The notes below the pieces were generated by a model. The model was given only the letters and a program-made list of their open reading frames with translations, did not search any database and was not told the DNA's origin. A stretch of 64,000 nucleotides of DNA from NCBI GenBank assembly GCA_023446155.1, contig JAEXIT010000010.1:62001-126000 (forward strand), written 5' to 3'. This stretch comes from Bacteroidota bacterium (lineage in GTDB: Bacteria > Bacteroidota > Bacteroidia > Flavobacteriales > Flavobacteriaceae). Below, one piece after another: positions 51,046 through 61,600 of this stretch; the stretch's first letter is position 1, and each line of letters opens with the position of its first letter. The position numbers were made by a program, and so were the translations under genes.

Positions 51046-52062
51046 CTATTTTTTTCGTTTTAGATCTTCGATATCTTTTACGATTTTTGGCAGGTTTTTA
51101 AACACCACATAGGACTTGCTAAAATCGCCGTAATTAAACGCCGGACTTCCCTGTATGGTTTCAGAATCTTTTACACTGCGCGACACTCCAGACTGTGCCT
51201 GTATCTTAACATTGTTTCCAATCGTGATATGTCCAACAATACCTACTTGTCCGCCGATCATACAGTTTTTACCGATTTTTGTTGATCCGGCTACTCCCGT
51301 TTGCGATGCAATTACAGTATTTTCACCGATTTCGACATTGTGTGCAATCTGTATCTGATTGTCGAGTTTTACACCTTTACGGATAATCGTCGATCCTAAA
51401 GTAGCACGGTCGATTGTAGTACAAGCCCCGATATCGACATTGTCTTCAATAATCACATTTCCTATTTGCGGTACCTTATTATAAACGCCTTCTTCGTTTG
51501 GTGCAAAACCAAAACCGTCGGAACCGATAATGGAACCCGAATGGATCACACATTTTTTACCGATTTCGGTTTCCGAATAAACGCGTACTCCGGCAAATAA
51601 AATAGTATCATCCCCTATCGTTACATTGTCGCCAACAAAACTATTCGGGTAAATTTTCACATTATTTCCAATTTTCACATTGGCTCCGATATAACAGAAG
51701 CTACCAAGATACAGGTTTTCCCCATAGGTAACATTCTGCGAAATAACCGAAGGCTGCTCAATTCCCGACTTCATCAGTTTCACCTGATTGTAGTACTCCA
51801 GCAGTTTGGAAAAGGATTTATAGGCGTCTTCTACTTTTATAAGTGTCGTAGTGAGTTCCTGTTCCGGCTCGAAAGTAGCGTTAACGATCGTAATCGTTGC
51901 CTGTGTGGTATATATATAATTAAGGTATTTCGGATTGGCTAAAAAAGTTAACGATCCCTCTGTACCTTCTTCTATTTTTGCTAATTTATAGACTTCGGCA
52001 TTGGGATTCCCAACAACTACTCCTTCTAAAATACCTGCAATTTGTTCAGCTGTAAATTTCAT
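51046..52062 (-). CDS. lpxD: UDP-3-O-acylglucosamine N-acyltransferase
   Basis: A 338-residue beta-helix acyltransferase: an N-terminal uridine-binding domain (LTFLANPKYLNYIYTTQATITIVN), hexapeptide repeats (SGSIIGSDGFGFAPNEEGVYNKVPQIGNVIIEDNVDIGACTTIDRATLG) and the catalytic QIAHNVEIG. It performs the third step of lipid A synthesis. It is followed by lpxC/fabZ after 36 bases and preceded by an HD phosphohydrolase 24 bases away. Confidence 0.92.
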   Translation of the reverse strand: MKFTAEQIAGILEGVVVGNPNAEVYKLAKIEEGTEGSLTFLANPKYLNYIYTTQATITIVNATFEPEQELTTTLIKVEDAYKSFSKLLEYYNQVKLMKSGIEQPSVISQNVTYGENLYLGSFCYIGANVKIGNNVKIYPNSFVGDNVTIGDDTILFAGVRVYSETEIGKKCVIHSGSIIGSDGFGFAPNEEGVYNKVPQIGNVIIEDNVDIGACTTIDRATLGSTIIRKGVKLDNQIQIAHNVEIGENTVIASQTGVAGSTKIGKNCMIGGQVGIVGHITIGNNVKIQAQSGVSRSVKDSETIQGSPAFNYGDFSKSYVVFKNLPKIVKDIEDLKRKK

Positions 52063-52086
52063 CCCGACAAAAATATAAAATTTAAT

Positions 52087-53328
52087 TTAATCTAAACTTC
52101 CTAAAAGTACTTTTGGAAAACAGATATAATATTTGGTAACCGGTTTGGACAGGGCTTTCAGGTTCATTTGATCCGATGCTTCGACAACATCTTCCACCGT
52201 TCGGTCTTTTTTCAGAATACGAATCGGCTCACCGGCTTTATTATAGGCCTGATTCTTAATTTTCCCTTTAAAAACAAAATATTCCGCCTCTTTTTCACTC
52301 ATCGGATGCAAGGCTAACCATTTCTTTTTCAATACTTCCACTTCCGAATTATCTACTTTTTCGGACACCATCCGAATTTTGAGCAAGTCGCGATTAATAA
52401 TCATTTTACTCAGAGAAGCCAACACAAAATCCTCGTGAAATTGCCATGTTTTAATCGCACTCATAATGTCAAAGTCATCCAATTGGGCGAATTTGTCCAG
52501 TATGTCGTTATTAAAACCATCCAATGTTACTTTATGCGTCATAAAAAATTGCAACGGCTTACTACATTCCGGAATCTGGCCTTTTTGCGCCAGTTCTTTA
52601 GCGCGTTTTAATATTTTAGTCAATGTCAGTTCTGCTACCACGCTGGTTTTATGCAAATAAGCCTGCCAATACATCAATCGGCGGGCGCCTAGAAATTTCT
52701 CTACCGAATAGATTCCCTTTTCCTCAATAACCAACAAGTCATTTTCGACATTCATCATCTGAATCAGACGTTCGGAATTAATATTTCCTTCGGCGACACC
52801 ACTGTAAAAGCTATCGCGTTTCAGGTAATCCAAACGATCCATATCCAACTGACTCGAGATCAGCTGCAACATAAACTTCCGATGGTATTCCCCTTTAAAC
52901 ACCTGAATAGCCAATTCCAATTTCCCTTCAAACACTTCGTTTAAACGGTTCATAAACAACATCGAAATTTCCTCATGATGTACATCTTCCACAATACTGT
53001 GTTCCATCGCATGTGAAAAAGGACCGTGTCCGATATCATGCAACAAAATAGCAATATACAACGCCGTCTCCTCTTCGTCGGAGATCACAACACCTTTAAA
53101 ACGCAGAACCTGAACCGCCTTTTGCATGATATGCATACAGCCCAGCGCATGGTGAAAACGGGTATGATGTGCTCCGGGATACACCAGATAGGACATACCC
53201 ATTTGCGAAATGCGACGCAAACGCTGAAAATAGGGATGTTGGATCAGATCGTAGATTAAAGTATTGGGAATGGTTATAAAACCATATATAGGATCATTCA
53301 GAATTTTAAGCTTATTGATTTGGCTCAC
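52087..53328 (-). CDS. HD-domain phosphohydrolase
   Basis: A 413-residue HD superfamily protein: HHTRFHHALGCMHIMQKAV and LLHDIGHGPFSHAMEHSI hold the metal-binding HD motif residues. The C-terminal half has basic segments (KKDRTVEDVVEASDQM). It resembles the dGTPase/YpgQ-like group of nucleotide phosphohydrolases; its substrate is not known. It is the first gene of the lipid A operon, as often in Flavobacteria. Confidence 0.85.
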   Translation of the reverse strand: MSQINKLKILNDPIYGFITIPNTLIYDLIQHPYFQRLRRISQMGMSYLVYPGAHHTRFHHALGCMHIMQKAVQVLRFKGVVISDEEETALYIAILLHDIGHGPFSHAMEHSIVEDVHHEEISMLFMNRLNEVFEGKLELAIQVFKGEYHRKFMLQLISSQLDMDRLDYLKRDSFYSGVAEGNINSERLIQMMNVENDLLVIEEKGIYSVEKFLGARRLMYWQAYLHKTSVVAELTLTKILKRAKELAQKGQIPECSKPLQFFMTHKVTLDGFNNDILDKFAQLDDFDIMSAIKTWQFHEDFVLASLSKMIINRDLLKIRMVSEKVDNSEVEVLKKKWLALHPMSEKEAEYFVFKGKIKNQAYNKAGEPIRILKKDRTVEDVVEASDQMNLKALSKPVTKYYICFPKVLLGSLD

Positions 53329-53348
53329 CGTATAATTAATTAGATTAA

Positions 53349-53383
53349 CAAATATAAAATAAAAAACAGGAAATTATTTTCAA
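53349..53383 (-). promoter_or_regulatory. Promoter upstream of HD / lpx operon
   Basis: On the minus strand TTG (53381-53383), 24-base spacer, TATATTTG (53349-53356), 20 bases before the HD start codon. Confidence 0.6.
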
Positions 53384-53598
53384 TTTCAATCATATTTCAT
53401 GTTACCACTAGTATACCATTAAAAATCCACGCCGGAATATTTTTACAAAACACTCATTTTGCGAATAAAAAAGTAAAAATACCTATTCAGGTAATCGTAT
53501 TTTTAGCTAAATTAGTGGTACTAAATCACGTAGTTATACGCAAAATGCGATTTATTAGAATTTCGAGACCTTTTATCAACTTCTAATTTTTGCCAAAT

Positions 53599-54720
53599 AT
53601 GAGATTGCCCCTTCTTTTTACCGCTGTTATATCCTGCGCATCCGCATCCGCACAAGTCGGCATCGGAACTACTAATCCCCGATCGAGCCTGGATATTACC
53701 ATCGCAAACAGTTTGACCCCTACAAACACCGATGGAATTTTAGTCCCAAGAGTCAATAATTTTCCGGCTTCAAATCCCACGACTGCCGGTTTATTGATTT
53801 ATTTGGACGACACCGACAATAACGATCCGCAACCGGATGGATTTTATTTTTGGAACAAAACCCGATGGAACTATGTTTCCGGATGGAATTATTATGGCAA
53901 TGAAGGCACTTCCCCTTCCACCGCCGCAATTGGAGTCGCTGCAAATGGCGATTATATCGGCACAAAAGACAATGCCGATTTTATCGTCGGAACCAATGGA
54001 TTGGAACGACTTCGCGTCACCGCTACCGGAAATGTTGCTATCGGAAAAATCAACCCTACTAAACGTCTGGAAGTCAACGCCAATAACGATTTTATCAAAT
54101 TTGAAAACCTTGCCACCAAAACAACGAGCACAAAAACCTATTTTATGGTACGTGACGCGAACAATGAAGTCGGCTTATCGGAAGTAGAAAACGTAGCCGG
54201 TCAGTTAATCCGTATCGGACTCAATACTGCAACTTACGATACTACCGAAAAAGCCATTCGCTTTAAAGACAATAACGATGCGACCGAAATGGGCGGCAAC
54301 AATTTTATCAATACGGTAACCGGAAGTTCCTTTACCGAAGGTGGTGCTTTAGCTACCGATAAAGACTTTATCAATTTACCACCCGGAACCTATAAAATTA
54401 CCTTAAAAGCATCGTATACCAACGGCAGTAGCAGTCTATTAAGCCTCTCGACCACCAATAACATCACCTTTCGGTTCTATGTAAACGGAACCGAATACTC
54501 CCGTCAATATTCCAATTTTAATGCCACCGGACTTTTAAGTTTAGGTATTGCAGCCGACTTAGTGAAAAACGATTGTATTTTTACCGACTTCCTTACCCTG
54601 ACAGCCGCATCTACTCCGATTTATTTTTCGGTTCAAAACGATGGATCCGTACCGTATACCATTACCGGAAAATCCGGAACCAGTTATCGCTCCATTATTC
54701 TTGTTGAACGCTTGCGTTAA
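53599..54720 (+). CDS. Secreted tail-fibre-like hypothetical protein
   Basis: From ATG 53599 (MRLPLLFTAVISCASASAQ) it has 373 residues with signal peptide, then VGIGTTNPRSSLDI, a motif shared by many Bacteroidota secreted/surface proteins. A repeated pattern (GTNGLERLRVTATGNVAIGKINPTKRLEV) resembles tail-fibre or autotransporter repeats, and the C-terminal third is beta-rich. No T9SS sorting domain is visible. Function is unknown; a surface role is likely. Confidence 0.7.
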   Translation: MRLPLLFTAVISCASASAQVGIGTTNPRSSLDITIANSLTPTNTDGILVPRVNNFPASNPTTAGLLIYLDDTDNNDPQPDGFYFWNKTRWNYVSGWNYYGNEGTSPSTAAIGVAANGDYIGTKDNADFIVGTNGLERLRVTATGNVAIGKINPTKRLEVNANNDFIKFENLATKTTSTKTYFMVRDANNEVGLSEVENVAGQLIRIGLNTATYDTTEKAIRFKDNNDATEMGGNNFINTVTGSSFTEGGALATDKDFINLPPGTYKITLKASYTNGSSSLLSLSTTNNITFRFYVNGTEYSRQYSNFNATGLLSLGIAADLVKNDCIFTDFLTLTAASTPIYFSVQNDGSVPYTITGKSGTSYRSIILVERLR

Positions 54721-55075
54721 CCCTATCCCCATATCTCCCAGCCATTCCTTTATGATAAAATCATAGAGGAATGGCATTATTTTTCCTATTTTTCTTATAA
54801 AAAACAACCCTCAGCGTTTTTTAGCAATAAATTGTGAAAATTATGTTCCAAGAAACCAAAAAAGTAATTATTTTTGTTCTGTTGTAAAAATTACGGAAAA
54901 ACCGTAATTCAAATCCAAAATTATTTATATAAGTAAATTAATTTCATTTTACAGCGCCGTTAAAAAAAGAACACCTTATTGTAAAAAAAATAATTTTTCT
55001 TACAATCATGGCATATTTTTTGACAAAATAGTTTAGGAACAGTTAATGAATTGATAATTATATTAGAACCTGAAA
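54721..55075 (+). promoter_or_regulatory. Intergenic operator region before CI-like regulator
   Basis: AATTACGG (54889-54896), five A, CCGTAATT (54902-54909) is a perfect inverted repeat. ATTGTAA (54978-54984) and TTACAAT (55000-55006) form a second. TTGTAA also occurs at 54883-54888. The two palindromes fit operators for the adjacent repressor-like gene. Otherwise the region is AT-rich and carries no gene. Confidence 0.55.
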
Positions 55076-55714
55076 ATGCAAGAGGGAAACATACAAACCG
55101 CGAAAAGTATCTTAACGCGTGTTAAAAAGGTCTTTAAAATAAAAACAGATGCACAATTAGCCGAATTACTGAATATTAAGCCGAATACCATCTCTAGTTG
55201 GAAGAAGCGAAATACGCTCGACTATGAATCCATCATCGCGCAATGTAACAAAGCTAACATTGATCTGAACGAGATTTTCCTTGGAAATGAGAACTTCAGT
55301 TTTAAGAAAAAAACAACCCCTATTATTACGAAAGAGATGCTTTTTCAGTATACTACCGGGGAGTTAAATCTTGAAAGAAGTGATATTCCGACCATTAATA
55401 TCCCATTTTTGCAACAAAAACGTTCGATGGTATTCCAGGTGAATACTTCCGAAATGGAACCGGATATTAAAGAAAATACTTTCGTTATCTGCGAAGAAGC
55501 CAGCGCTATCGATATTGCAAGCAATTCGTACGCTGTTTTGATCAGCAAAGAAAAAGGATTGTATATGTCTAAAGTTTCGCAAAATGAAACAGACGAATCA
55601 CAATTGACACTTATATCGCGAAAAGAGTCCATCTTTTCCGCTAAAAATGAGATCAAGAAAGACAAAATAGATGAGATTTGGAAAATAAAAGGTGTTCTTG
55701 ATATCTTTAATTAA
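55076..55714 (+). CDS. CI/S24-type helix-turn-helix regulator
   Basis: A 212-residue protein. Residues 10-60 form a CI repressor-type HTH (FKIKTDAQLAELLNIKPNTISSWKKRN). The C-terminal half resembles S24 LexA-like folds (FQVNTSEMEPDIKENTFVICEEA, VLISKEKGLYMSKVS), though a clear Ser/Lys self-cleavage pair cannot be confirmed. Such genes regulate stress or peptide-related responses in Flavobacteria and need not be phage. No other phage genes are near. Two palindromes upstream suggest autoregulation. Confidence 0.8.
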   Translation: MQEGNIQTAKSILTRVKKVFKIKTDAQLAELLNIKPNTISSWKKRNTLDYESIIAQCNKANIDLNEIFLGNENFSFKKKTTPIITKEMLFQYTTGELNLERSDIPTINIPFLQQKRSMVFQVNTSEMEPDIKENTFVICEEASAIDIASNSYAVLISKEKGLYMSKVSQNETDESQLTLISRKESIFSAKNEIKKDKIDEIWKIKGVLDIFN

Positions 55715-55750
55715 AAAAGGAGTTCCTGTCGGAACTCCTTTTTGTTTTTA
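55713..55750. terminator. Bidirectional terminator
   Basis: AAAAAGGAGTTCC, loop TGTC, GGAACTCCTTTTT: 13-bp stem serving the CI-like gene and, on the other strand, the OmpA-family gene ending at 55762. Confidence 0.9.
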
Positions 55751-55761
55751 TTAAGTCTAAT

Positions 55762-57699
55762 TTATTTTTCTACGATAATAAAATCGGAACGGCGATTGAC
55801 CGCATATTCCGCTTCGGTACATTTTACTCCGTTGCGGCATTTGTTTTTAGGTCGTGTTTCGCCATATCCTATCGCACTTTCTATTCGCTCCGAAGCAATT
55901 CCGGATTCGATAATATACCGTTGTGTCGCTTTGGCACGGTTATCCGATAACTTCAGGTTATACGAATCCGTCCCTCTGGAGTCGGTATGTGATTCAATTT
56001 TGATTTTGACTTTCGGAAAGGTACGCATTACATAAACCACACGATCCAGTTCAACAACTGCTTGTGGGGTGATGTCCCATTTATTGTATTCGAAATAAAT
56101 CGGGTTGATGTCAATTTTTTCGTTTTTACCATCTTTAACCGTAAAATCTTCCAGTTTCGCCAATTCAAAGTCAACCGAAAGTTTTGCTTCGTTTTTACCG
56201 TTGGCTACAACTGGTTTGTCCTGATTGGCAAATCCTTCTTTCGAAGCATCGAATTTATAGGTCGCACTACACGGAATCGTGATCTGGTATTTACCGTCTT
56301 CGCCCGATACGGTTTCGGATTTTAAATCCCCAAACGAATCGTATACTTTGATCGCCGCACCAGCTATAGGCAGTTTGGTTTTCGCATTTACCACCGTTCC
56401 GGATACAAACTGGTTGCATTCGGCTTTCGACTTCGTAAAGAAATAAATATCATCATCCCCTTTACCCCCGTCACGATTGGACGAAAAATAACCGTATTTG
56501 GTTTCGGTATCAACGATATAAGAAAAATCATCTTTATTACTATTAACCGGCTCACCCAGATTTTTCGGTTCATCAAAATTTAACTTCCCAAAATGTTTGC
56601 TTTCATAAACATCCAATCCGCCAAAACCGTAATGCCCGTCAGACGAAAAATACAGCACTCCATTACTGTAATACGGAAACATTTCCCGACCGATGGTGTT
56701 AATTTTCGGTCCCAGATTTTGCGGTGTGTTGATACTTCCGTCGGCAAAAACTTCAGCTACATAAATATCGGTTTCCCCATATCCACCCGGCATATCCGAC
56801 ACAAAAAACAACCACTTCCCATCCGGACTTAACGACGGATGTCCAACGCTGTACTCATAACTGTTGAAAAACATTTTTTCAATATTGATCACTTTTCCGC
56901 TTTCAATCGTTCCCCTAAAAATCTGGAAGTTGTTCACGCCTTCCTTATCGTTTTTCAGTTTGTTTTTATTCTTTTTAGTCGCATTGGTTGTAAAATAAAT
57001 TGTTTTTAAATCCGGTGAAAACGTTAAAGTCGCATCGTGATAATTGGAGTTAATCTCCTCGAAAAACGGTTTTTCGTTAAACAATGCTCCGGTCGACGCA
57101 TTTCTGTCGGCTACATAAAACGACAGGAACGGCTGTTCGTTCCAGGAGTACAATCGTTTGATCAGTTTTCCACCTTTTTTACTGGACGAATACACCAATT
57201 GGTTTCCATAGAACGTCGATCCGAAATCGGAATACGATGTGTTGATTTCCAATGGCGCAACCGTATACAAAGACGGTTTTTGTGCCAAACTGTCATTGTA
57301 TTTCTGTTGGGCGTTAAAACTGGCGATCATATCCTGATTGCCTTTTCCTTTCAGGTATTCTTTGGTAATCTTATTCGCATCATCATAGTCGCGTACGCCA
57401 CGAAGTGTTTGTGTATAACGCAACATATAGACATCGTTCAGGTTTTGTCCCTGTACCGTATATAATTTCTTATACCAGGTCAGGGCTTTACGCATATCGT
57501 TCAGATAATAGTACGTATCCCCTACGTTCATTAAGGTTTGTATCGACGGGTTGGGTTCGTTTTCCAAATATTCTTCGTATGCTTTGGCTGCGTCAACATA
57601 ACACATTCCGTGAAATAGTTTGTCGGCATCCTTCAGCTTTTGCTGGGCATAGGTAAAATGGATACAAAATAACAGGCTGAAAAATAGTATTTTCTTCAT
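55762..57699 (-). CDS. OmpA-family protein with TPR and WD40-like repeats (PorE-like)
   Basis: A 645-residue protein: signal peptide (MKKILFFSLLFCIHFTYAQQ), TPR-like helices (~25-130), PD40/WD40-like beta-propeller (YSSSKKGGKL, HPSLSPDGKWLFFVSDMPGGYGETDIY, YYSNGVLYFSSDGHYGFGGLDVY), a carboxypeptidase regulatory-like domain (TVVNAKTKLPIAGAAIKVYDSFG) and a C-terminal OmpA peptidoglycan domain (ESHTDSRGTDSYNLKLSDNRA). This order matches PorE of the type IX secretion system and related proteins that anchor surface complexes to the wall. It follows the PorP/SprF-like gene by 11 bases. Confidence 0.85.
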   Translation of the reverse strand: MKKILFFSLLFCIHFTYAQQKLKDADKLFHGMCYVDAAKAYEEYLENEPNPSIQTLMNVGDTYYYLNDMRKALTWYKKLYTVQGQNLNDVYMLRYTQTLRGVRDYDDANKITKEYLKGKGNQDMIASFNAQQKYNDSLAQKPSLYTVAPLEINTSYSDFGSTFYGNQLVYSSSKKGGKLIKRLYSWNEQPFLSFYVADRNASTGALFNEKPFFEEINSNYHDATLTFSPDLKTIYFTTNATKKNKNKLKNDKEGVNNFQIFRGTIESGKVINIEKMFFNSYEYSVGHPSLSPDGKWLFFVSDMPGGYGETDIYVAEVFADGSINTPQNLGPKINTIGREMFPYYSNGVLYFSSDGHYGFGGLDVYESKHFGKLNFDEPKNLGEPVNSNKDDFSYIVDTETKYGYFSSNRDGGKGDDDIYFFTKSKAECNQFVSGTVVNAKTKLPIAGAAIKVYDSFGDLKSETVSGEDGKYQITIPCSATYKFDASKEGFANQDKPVVANGKNEAKLSVDFELAKLEDFTVKDGKNEKIDINPIYFEYNKWDITPQAVVELDRVVYVMRTFPKVKIKIESHTDSRGTDSYNLKLSDNRAKATQRYIIESGIASERIESAIGYGETRPKNKCRNGVKCTEAEYAVNRRSDFIIVEK

Positions 57700-57710
57700 A
57701 TACTTCGGTA

Positions 57711-58640
57711 TTAGAAAAATCGTGGTGATTTAATTGCTGATGATTTTGGTGGCAGTTGGAAACGCAAAATGATCTCATGCGTTCCGTCGTTGTATTTGTT
57801 CAACTTGGTTGTCGAATAATCGAATGCATATCCGATAAAGAAATGATCCAGAAATTGCAATCCGGCCATCGCACTTACCGAGTCGTCCCAACGATAGGAT
57901 GCTCCCAATGTTACCCGTTCCTGTATCAGGAAATTTCCCGACAAATCGGCTGCCAAAGGGGCTCCACTAACGGCTTTTAACATTACGGAAGGTTTGAATT
58001 TCAATCCATCTGTCACATCAAATACATATCCCCCGATAAGGTAATAGTGTAGTTTATCGGCCATTACCGATTCCTGAATATCATCGTAATAATCCTGTTT
58101 GATGAAATTCGGAACCGAAGCACCTATATACCACTTTTCACCATACAGGTAGGCACCGGCACCGATTAATGGCATGATCTTATTGGAAATATTATTGTTT
58201 AACAGTACATCATTACCGTCTAAATACCGCCCTTTGGACCAGTCGACATTTAAAACCCTGGCACCGGCTTTTAAACCGAACGCCAGTTTGGCTTTATACC
58301 CCAGATTTAGGGTATATGAAAAATTTCCGGAAGCGGATGTTTCCGTAGACGGTCCGATTTTGTCGGCAATTACATTAAGTCCCAAACCGATTTTACCGGA
58401 TATTGGCGAATGTACACCCAGCGTTCCCGTTCTCGGAGCGCCATCGATACCAACCCATTGGGAGCGCAGTAGCAAATTCGCTTCCAGTACTCCCGGTGAA
58501 CCCGTATATCCGGGATTAATCGTGATGGTATTGTACATGTACTGCGTATACTCCGGATTTTGTTGTGCTTTTGTCTTTTGAGGTAGCAAAAATGCTACTC
58601 CTAAAAAACTGATGGCTATTAGTTTTATATTGATTCTCAT
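57711..58640 (-). CDS. PorP/SprF-family type IX secretion protein
   Basis: A 309-residue beta-barrel-like outer-membrane protein with signal peptide and the family start QQNPEYTQYMYNTITINPGYTGS. The C-terminal strand pattern (HFFIGYAFDYSTTKLNKYNDGTHEIILRFQLP) is typical. SprF-like proteins help attach particular large adhesins with CHU_C-type C-terminal signals to the cell surface. The next upstream gene (58690-64000) encodes such an adhesin, so the two probably form an adhesin/partner pair. Confidence 0.88.
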   Translation of the reverse strand: MRINIKLIAISFLGVAFLLPQKTKAQQNPEYTQYMYNTITINPGYTGSPGVLEANLLLRSQWVGIDGAPRTGTLGVHSPISGKIGLGLNVIADKIGPSTETSASGNFSYTLNLGYKAKLAFGLKAGARVLNVDWSKGRYLDGNDVLLNNNISNKIMPLIGAGAYLYGEKWYIGASVPNFIKQDYYDDIQESVMADKLHYYLIGGYVFDVTDGLKFKPSVMLKAVSGAPLAADLSGNFLIQERVTLGASYRWDDSVSAMAGLQFLDHFFIGYAFDYSTTKLNKYNDGTHEIILRFQLPPKSSAIKSPRFF

Positions 58641-58689
58641 ATTGCGTCGTATTTAATTGATAAAAAACTTTGGAAAGGTTATATCATGA

Positions 58690-61600
58690 TTATCTCATGA
58701 TATAAACCCATCCGGTTTTAACAGTACCTGAATTGTCTCCCGTATCGAAAACATAGTAATATGTCCCTGTAGGTAAAACTGTTCCGTCGAACGTTCCGTT
58801 GACATTTGAAATCCCTTTCCAGTCGTTTTGGTAGTATCTCGTTTTATAAACCAGATTACCGTAACGGTTGAATATCTCTAAGGAGTTATTCGGAAAATGT
58901 TCGGCACATTTGATTGTGAATACATCGTTGGCTCCGTCGTCGTTAGGCGTAAATTCATTGTACACTAACAGACATTGCGGTTCTACCGAAGCACTGGCGG
59001 TATTGTTGTTTACATCTACATCTACCGGGTCGGAGCTCGTTATTGTAGCGGTATTTAAATAATCGCCTGAGAATAAAACTTTAACCGTAAGTTGTAAAGT
59101 CGCAACCTGATTGGCATTTAGCGTCGGAATCGTCCAGATTCCGGTATTGTTGTTATAGGTTCCGTGGGAAACGATCATGCTCACAAATGCATAGCCATTC
59201 GGAATTGCTTCACTTACAATAATGTTTTGGAACTGCGCCTGACCGGTATTGGTAACGGTAATCGTAAAGACTACATTGTCGTCAATAAACGGTGTCGGGT
59301 TATCGACCGTTTTGGTTATGGTGATGTCCGAACAGTTGGTCACATTCAGATTCATCGCAGCCGAATTACTGGTGCTACATCCATTGGCATCGTTATAGGA
59401 TACGCTAACAGTGTTCGCTCCGATTTGTGTCCACAATACGGTGATTGTATTGTCGGTTGTTGCTCCGCCGTTTACAATTTGTCCGCCGCTGCTTACTACC
59501 CAAACATAGTTTGACATTCCGCTATTGGTTGTATACGTCACCTGATCCTGAATACAAGCTGTTGGTGAACCACCTGTGATCGTTGCCTGTGTCCCGTTGA
59601 AAAATTGAACCGCAACAGCCAATCGGATCGAGCTTTCACATCCAGTCGCCGGATCTACTAATACACCGTAATACGTTCCCGCTGTTAATGGTGTGTTTGG
59701 AGCGACTACGGTTCCTCCTGTTGGTGTGTTGTACCAGATTACTCCGGTTTCGTTCACCTGAATCGACGCCACTGTTGGATTGGCAGTCTGACAGAAGTCC
59801 TGAGTTGTATCATTTGTCGTTGGTGTTGGCGCATCGTTTATCTGAACGGCTACAGCCAAACGTACTGAACTTTCACATCCCGAAGTTGCATCGATCAATA
59901 CACCGTAATAGGTTCCGGTTACCAATGGCGTGGTTGGTGTCACTACCGTTCCGCCGGTTAGCGCGTTATACCAGATTACTCCGGTTTCATTCACCTGAAT
60001 CGAGGCTATAGTCGGATTCGTCGACTGACAGAAGTCCTGAGTCGTATCATTTGTGGTTGGCGTTGGCGCATCGTTTACCTGAACGGCTACCGCCAATCGG
60101 ATTGAACTCTCACATCCCGAAGTTGCATCTACCAAAGCACCATAATACGTTGTTCCGCTTACCAATGGTGTGGTCGAAGCCACTACGGTTCCGCCGGTTG
60201 GCGCGTTATACCAGATTACTCCGGTTTCATTCACCTGAATCGAGGCAACCGTTGGATTCGTCGACTGACAGAAGTCCTGAGTCGTATCGTTTGTCGTTGG
60301 TGTTGGCGCATCATTTACCTGAACGGCCACAGCCAAACGTACTGAACTTTCACAACCCGAGGTCGCATCGATTAATACCCCATAATAGGTTCCGGTTACC
60401 AATGGCGTGGTTGGTGCCACTACCGTTCCACCGGTTAAGGCGTTATACCAGATCACTCCGGTTTGGTTGACCTGAATTGACGCTACGGTCGGATTCGCAG
60501 TCTGACAGAAGTCCTGAGTTGTATCGTTTGTAGTTGGTGTTGGGGCATCGTTCACCTGAACGGCTACAGCCAAACGTACTGAACTTTCACAACCTGAAGT
60601 TGCATTGATCAATACACCGTAATAGGTTCCGGTTACCAATGGCGTGGTTGGTGCCACTACCGTTCCGCCGGTTAGCGCGTTATACCAGATCACTCCGGTT
60701 TCGTTCACCTGAATTGAAGCTACCGTTGGATTCGTCGACTGACAGAAGTCCTGAGTGGTGTCGTTCGTGGTTGACGTTACCGTATCGTTTATCTGAACCA
60801 CTACATCTTGTAATGTCCCTGGCAAATTCTGACAGCTTGCATCACTTACTACCGCTACATAATAAGTATACGGACTGTTTGTTGTGGTTAATCCACTAAC
60901 GGTTAAAGTTCCGTTAGCTGCAATCGTATAGGTAACACCACTAACCGTTCCGTTGGTAATCGGTTGGGTGATATCATTCGTAAAATACCAGCTAAATACC
61001 GGATTTGTCAGTGTACTGGTAGGCTGAATCACAATCGGAGTCGGATCTACCAAACAGTGTTGCACATCACTCACGGTAATATTGGTAGCGATTGATGGTG
61101 GCAATATCGTAAAGGTAATCGATCTTCTTTCGGCTGGCAACGTAGCACAAAACAGATCGGAACTAACGCCCACATAATACGTATAGGTTCCCGGTGTTAA
61201 ACCTGTTAAAGCCAATGTAGCGGTGGATTGTCCTGTGATTAAAGTCTGATTTGTTCCATCAAAACTATACCAGTAATATATCGGGTTGGTTACTGCCGGC
61301 GTGCTATTTAACTGTGCTGTTAAAGTTACCGCGCCGCTAGGACTACATAAAGTCGTATTGGTTCCGGAATTGATCTGTATTCCGGTTAAAGACGCTTGTG
61401 GAGAAGTCGCACGAACCGTTATTGTAATTTGTGTTCTTTCCATTACCTCACATCCGCTTCGTACCGGTTGCAGGTAGAAATTATGCGTTCCTACCGCAAG
61501 GCTGTATGGAATGGTATAGGACGTACCGCTGGTTACCATGTTTCCTCCTGTTGCTGCATCATACCAGTTAAAAGTCGTACAGTCAATCGGGGCGATACTC

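Noticed and set aside
55076..55714. Prophage
   Set aside because: The CI-like regulator stands alone, with no integrase, structural or lysis genes nearby.
59600..60800. CRISPR array
   Set aside because: The repeats are 237-240 bases long, coding and contiguous, without unique spacers.
59688..60899. Plus-strand open frames rich in Arg, Leu and Pro across the adhesin repeats
   Set aside because: They are antisense shadows of the repeated coding sequence and repeat with the same 237-240 base period.
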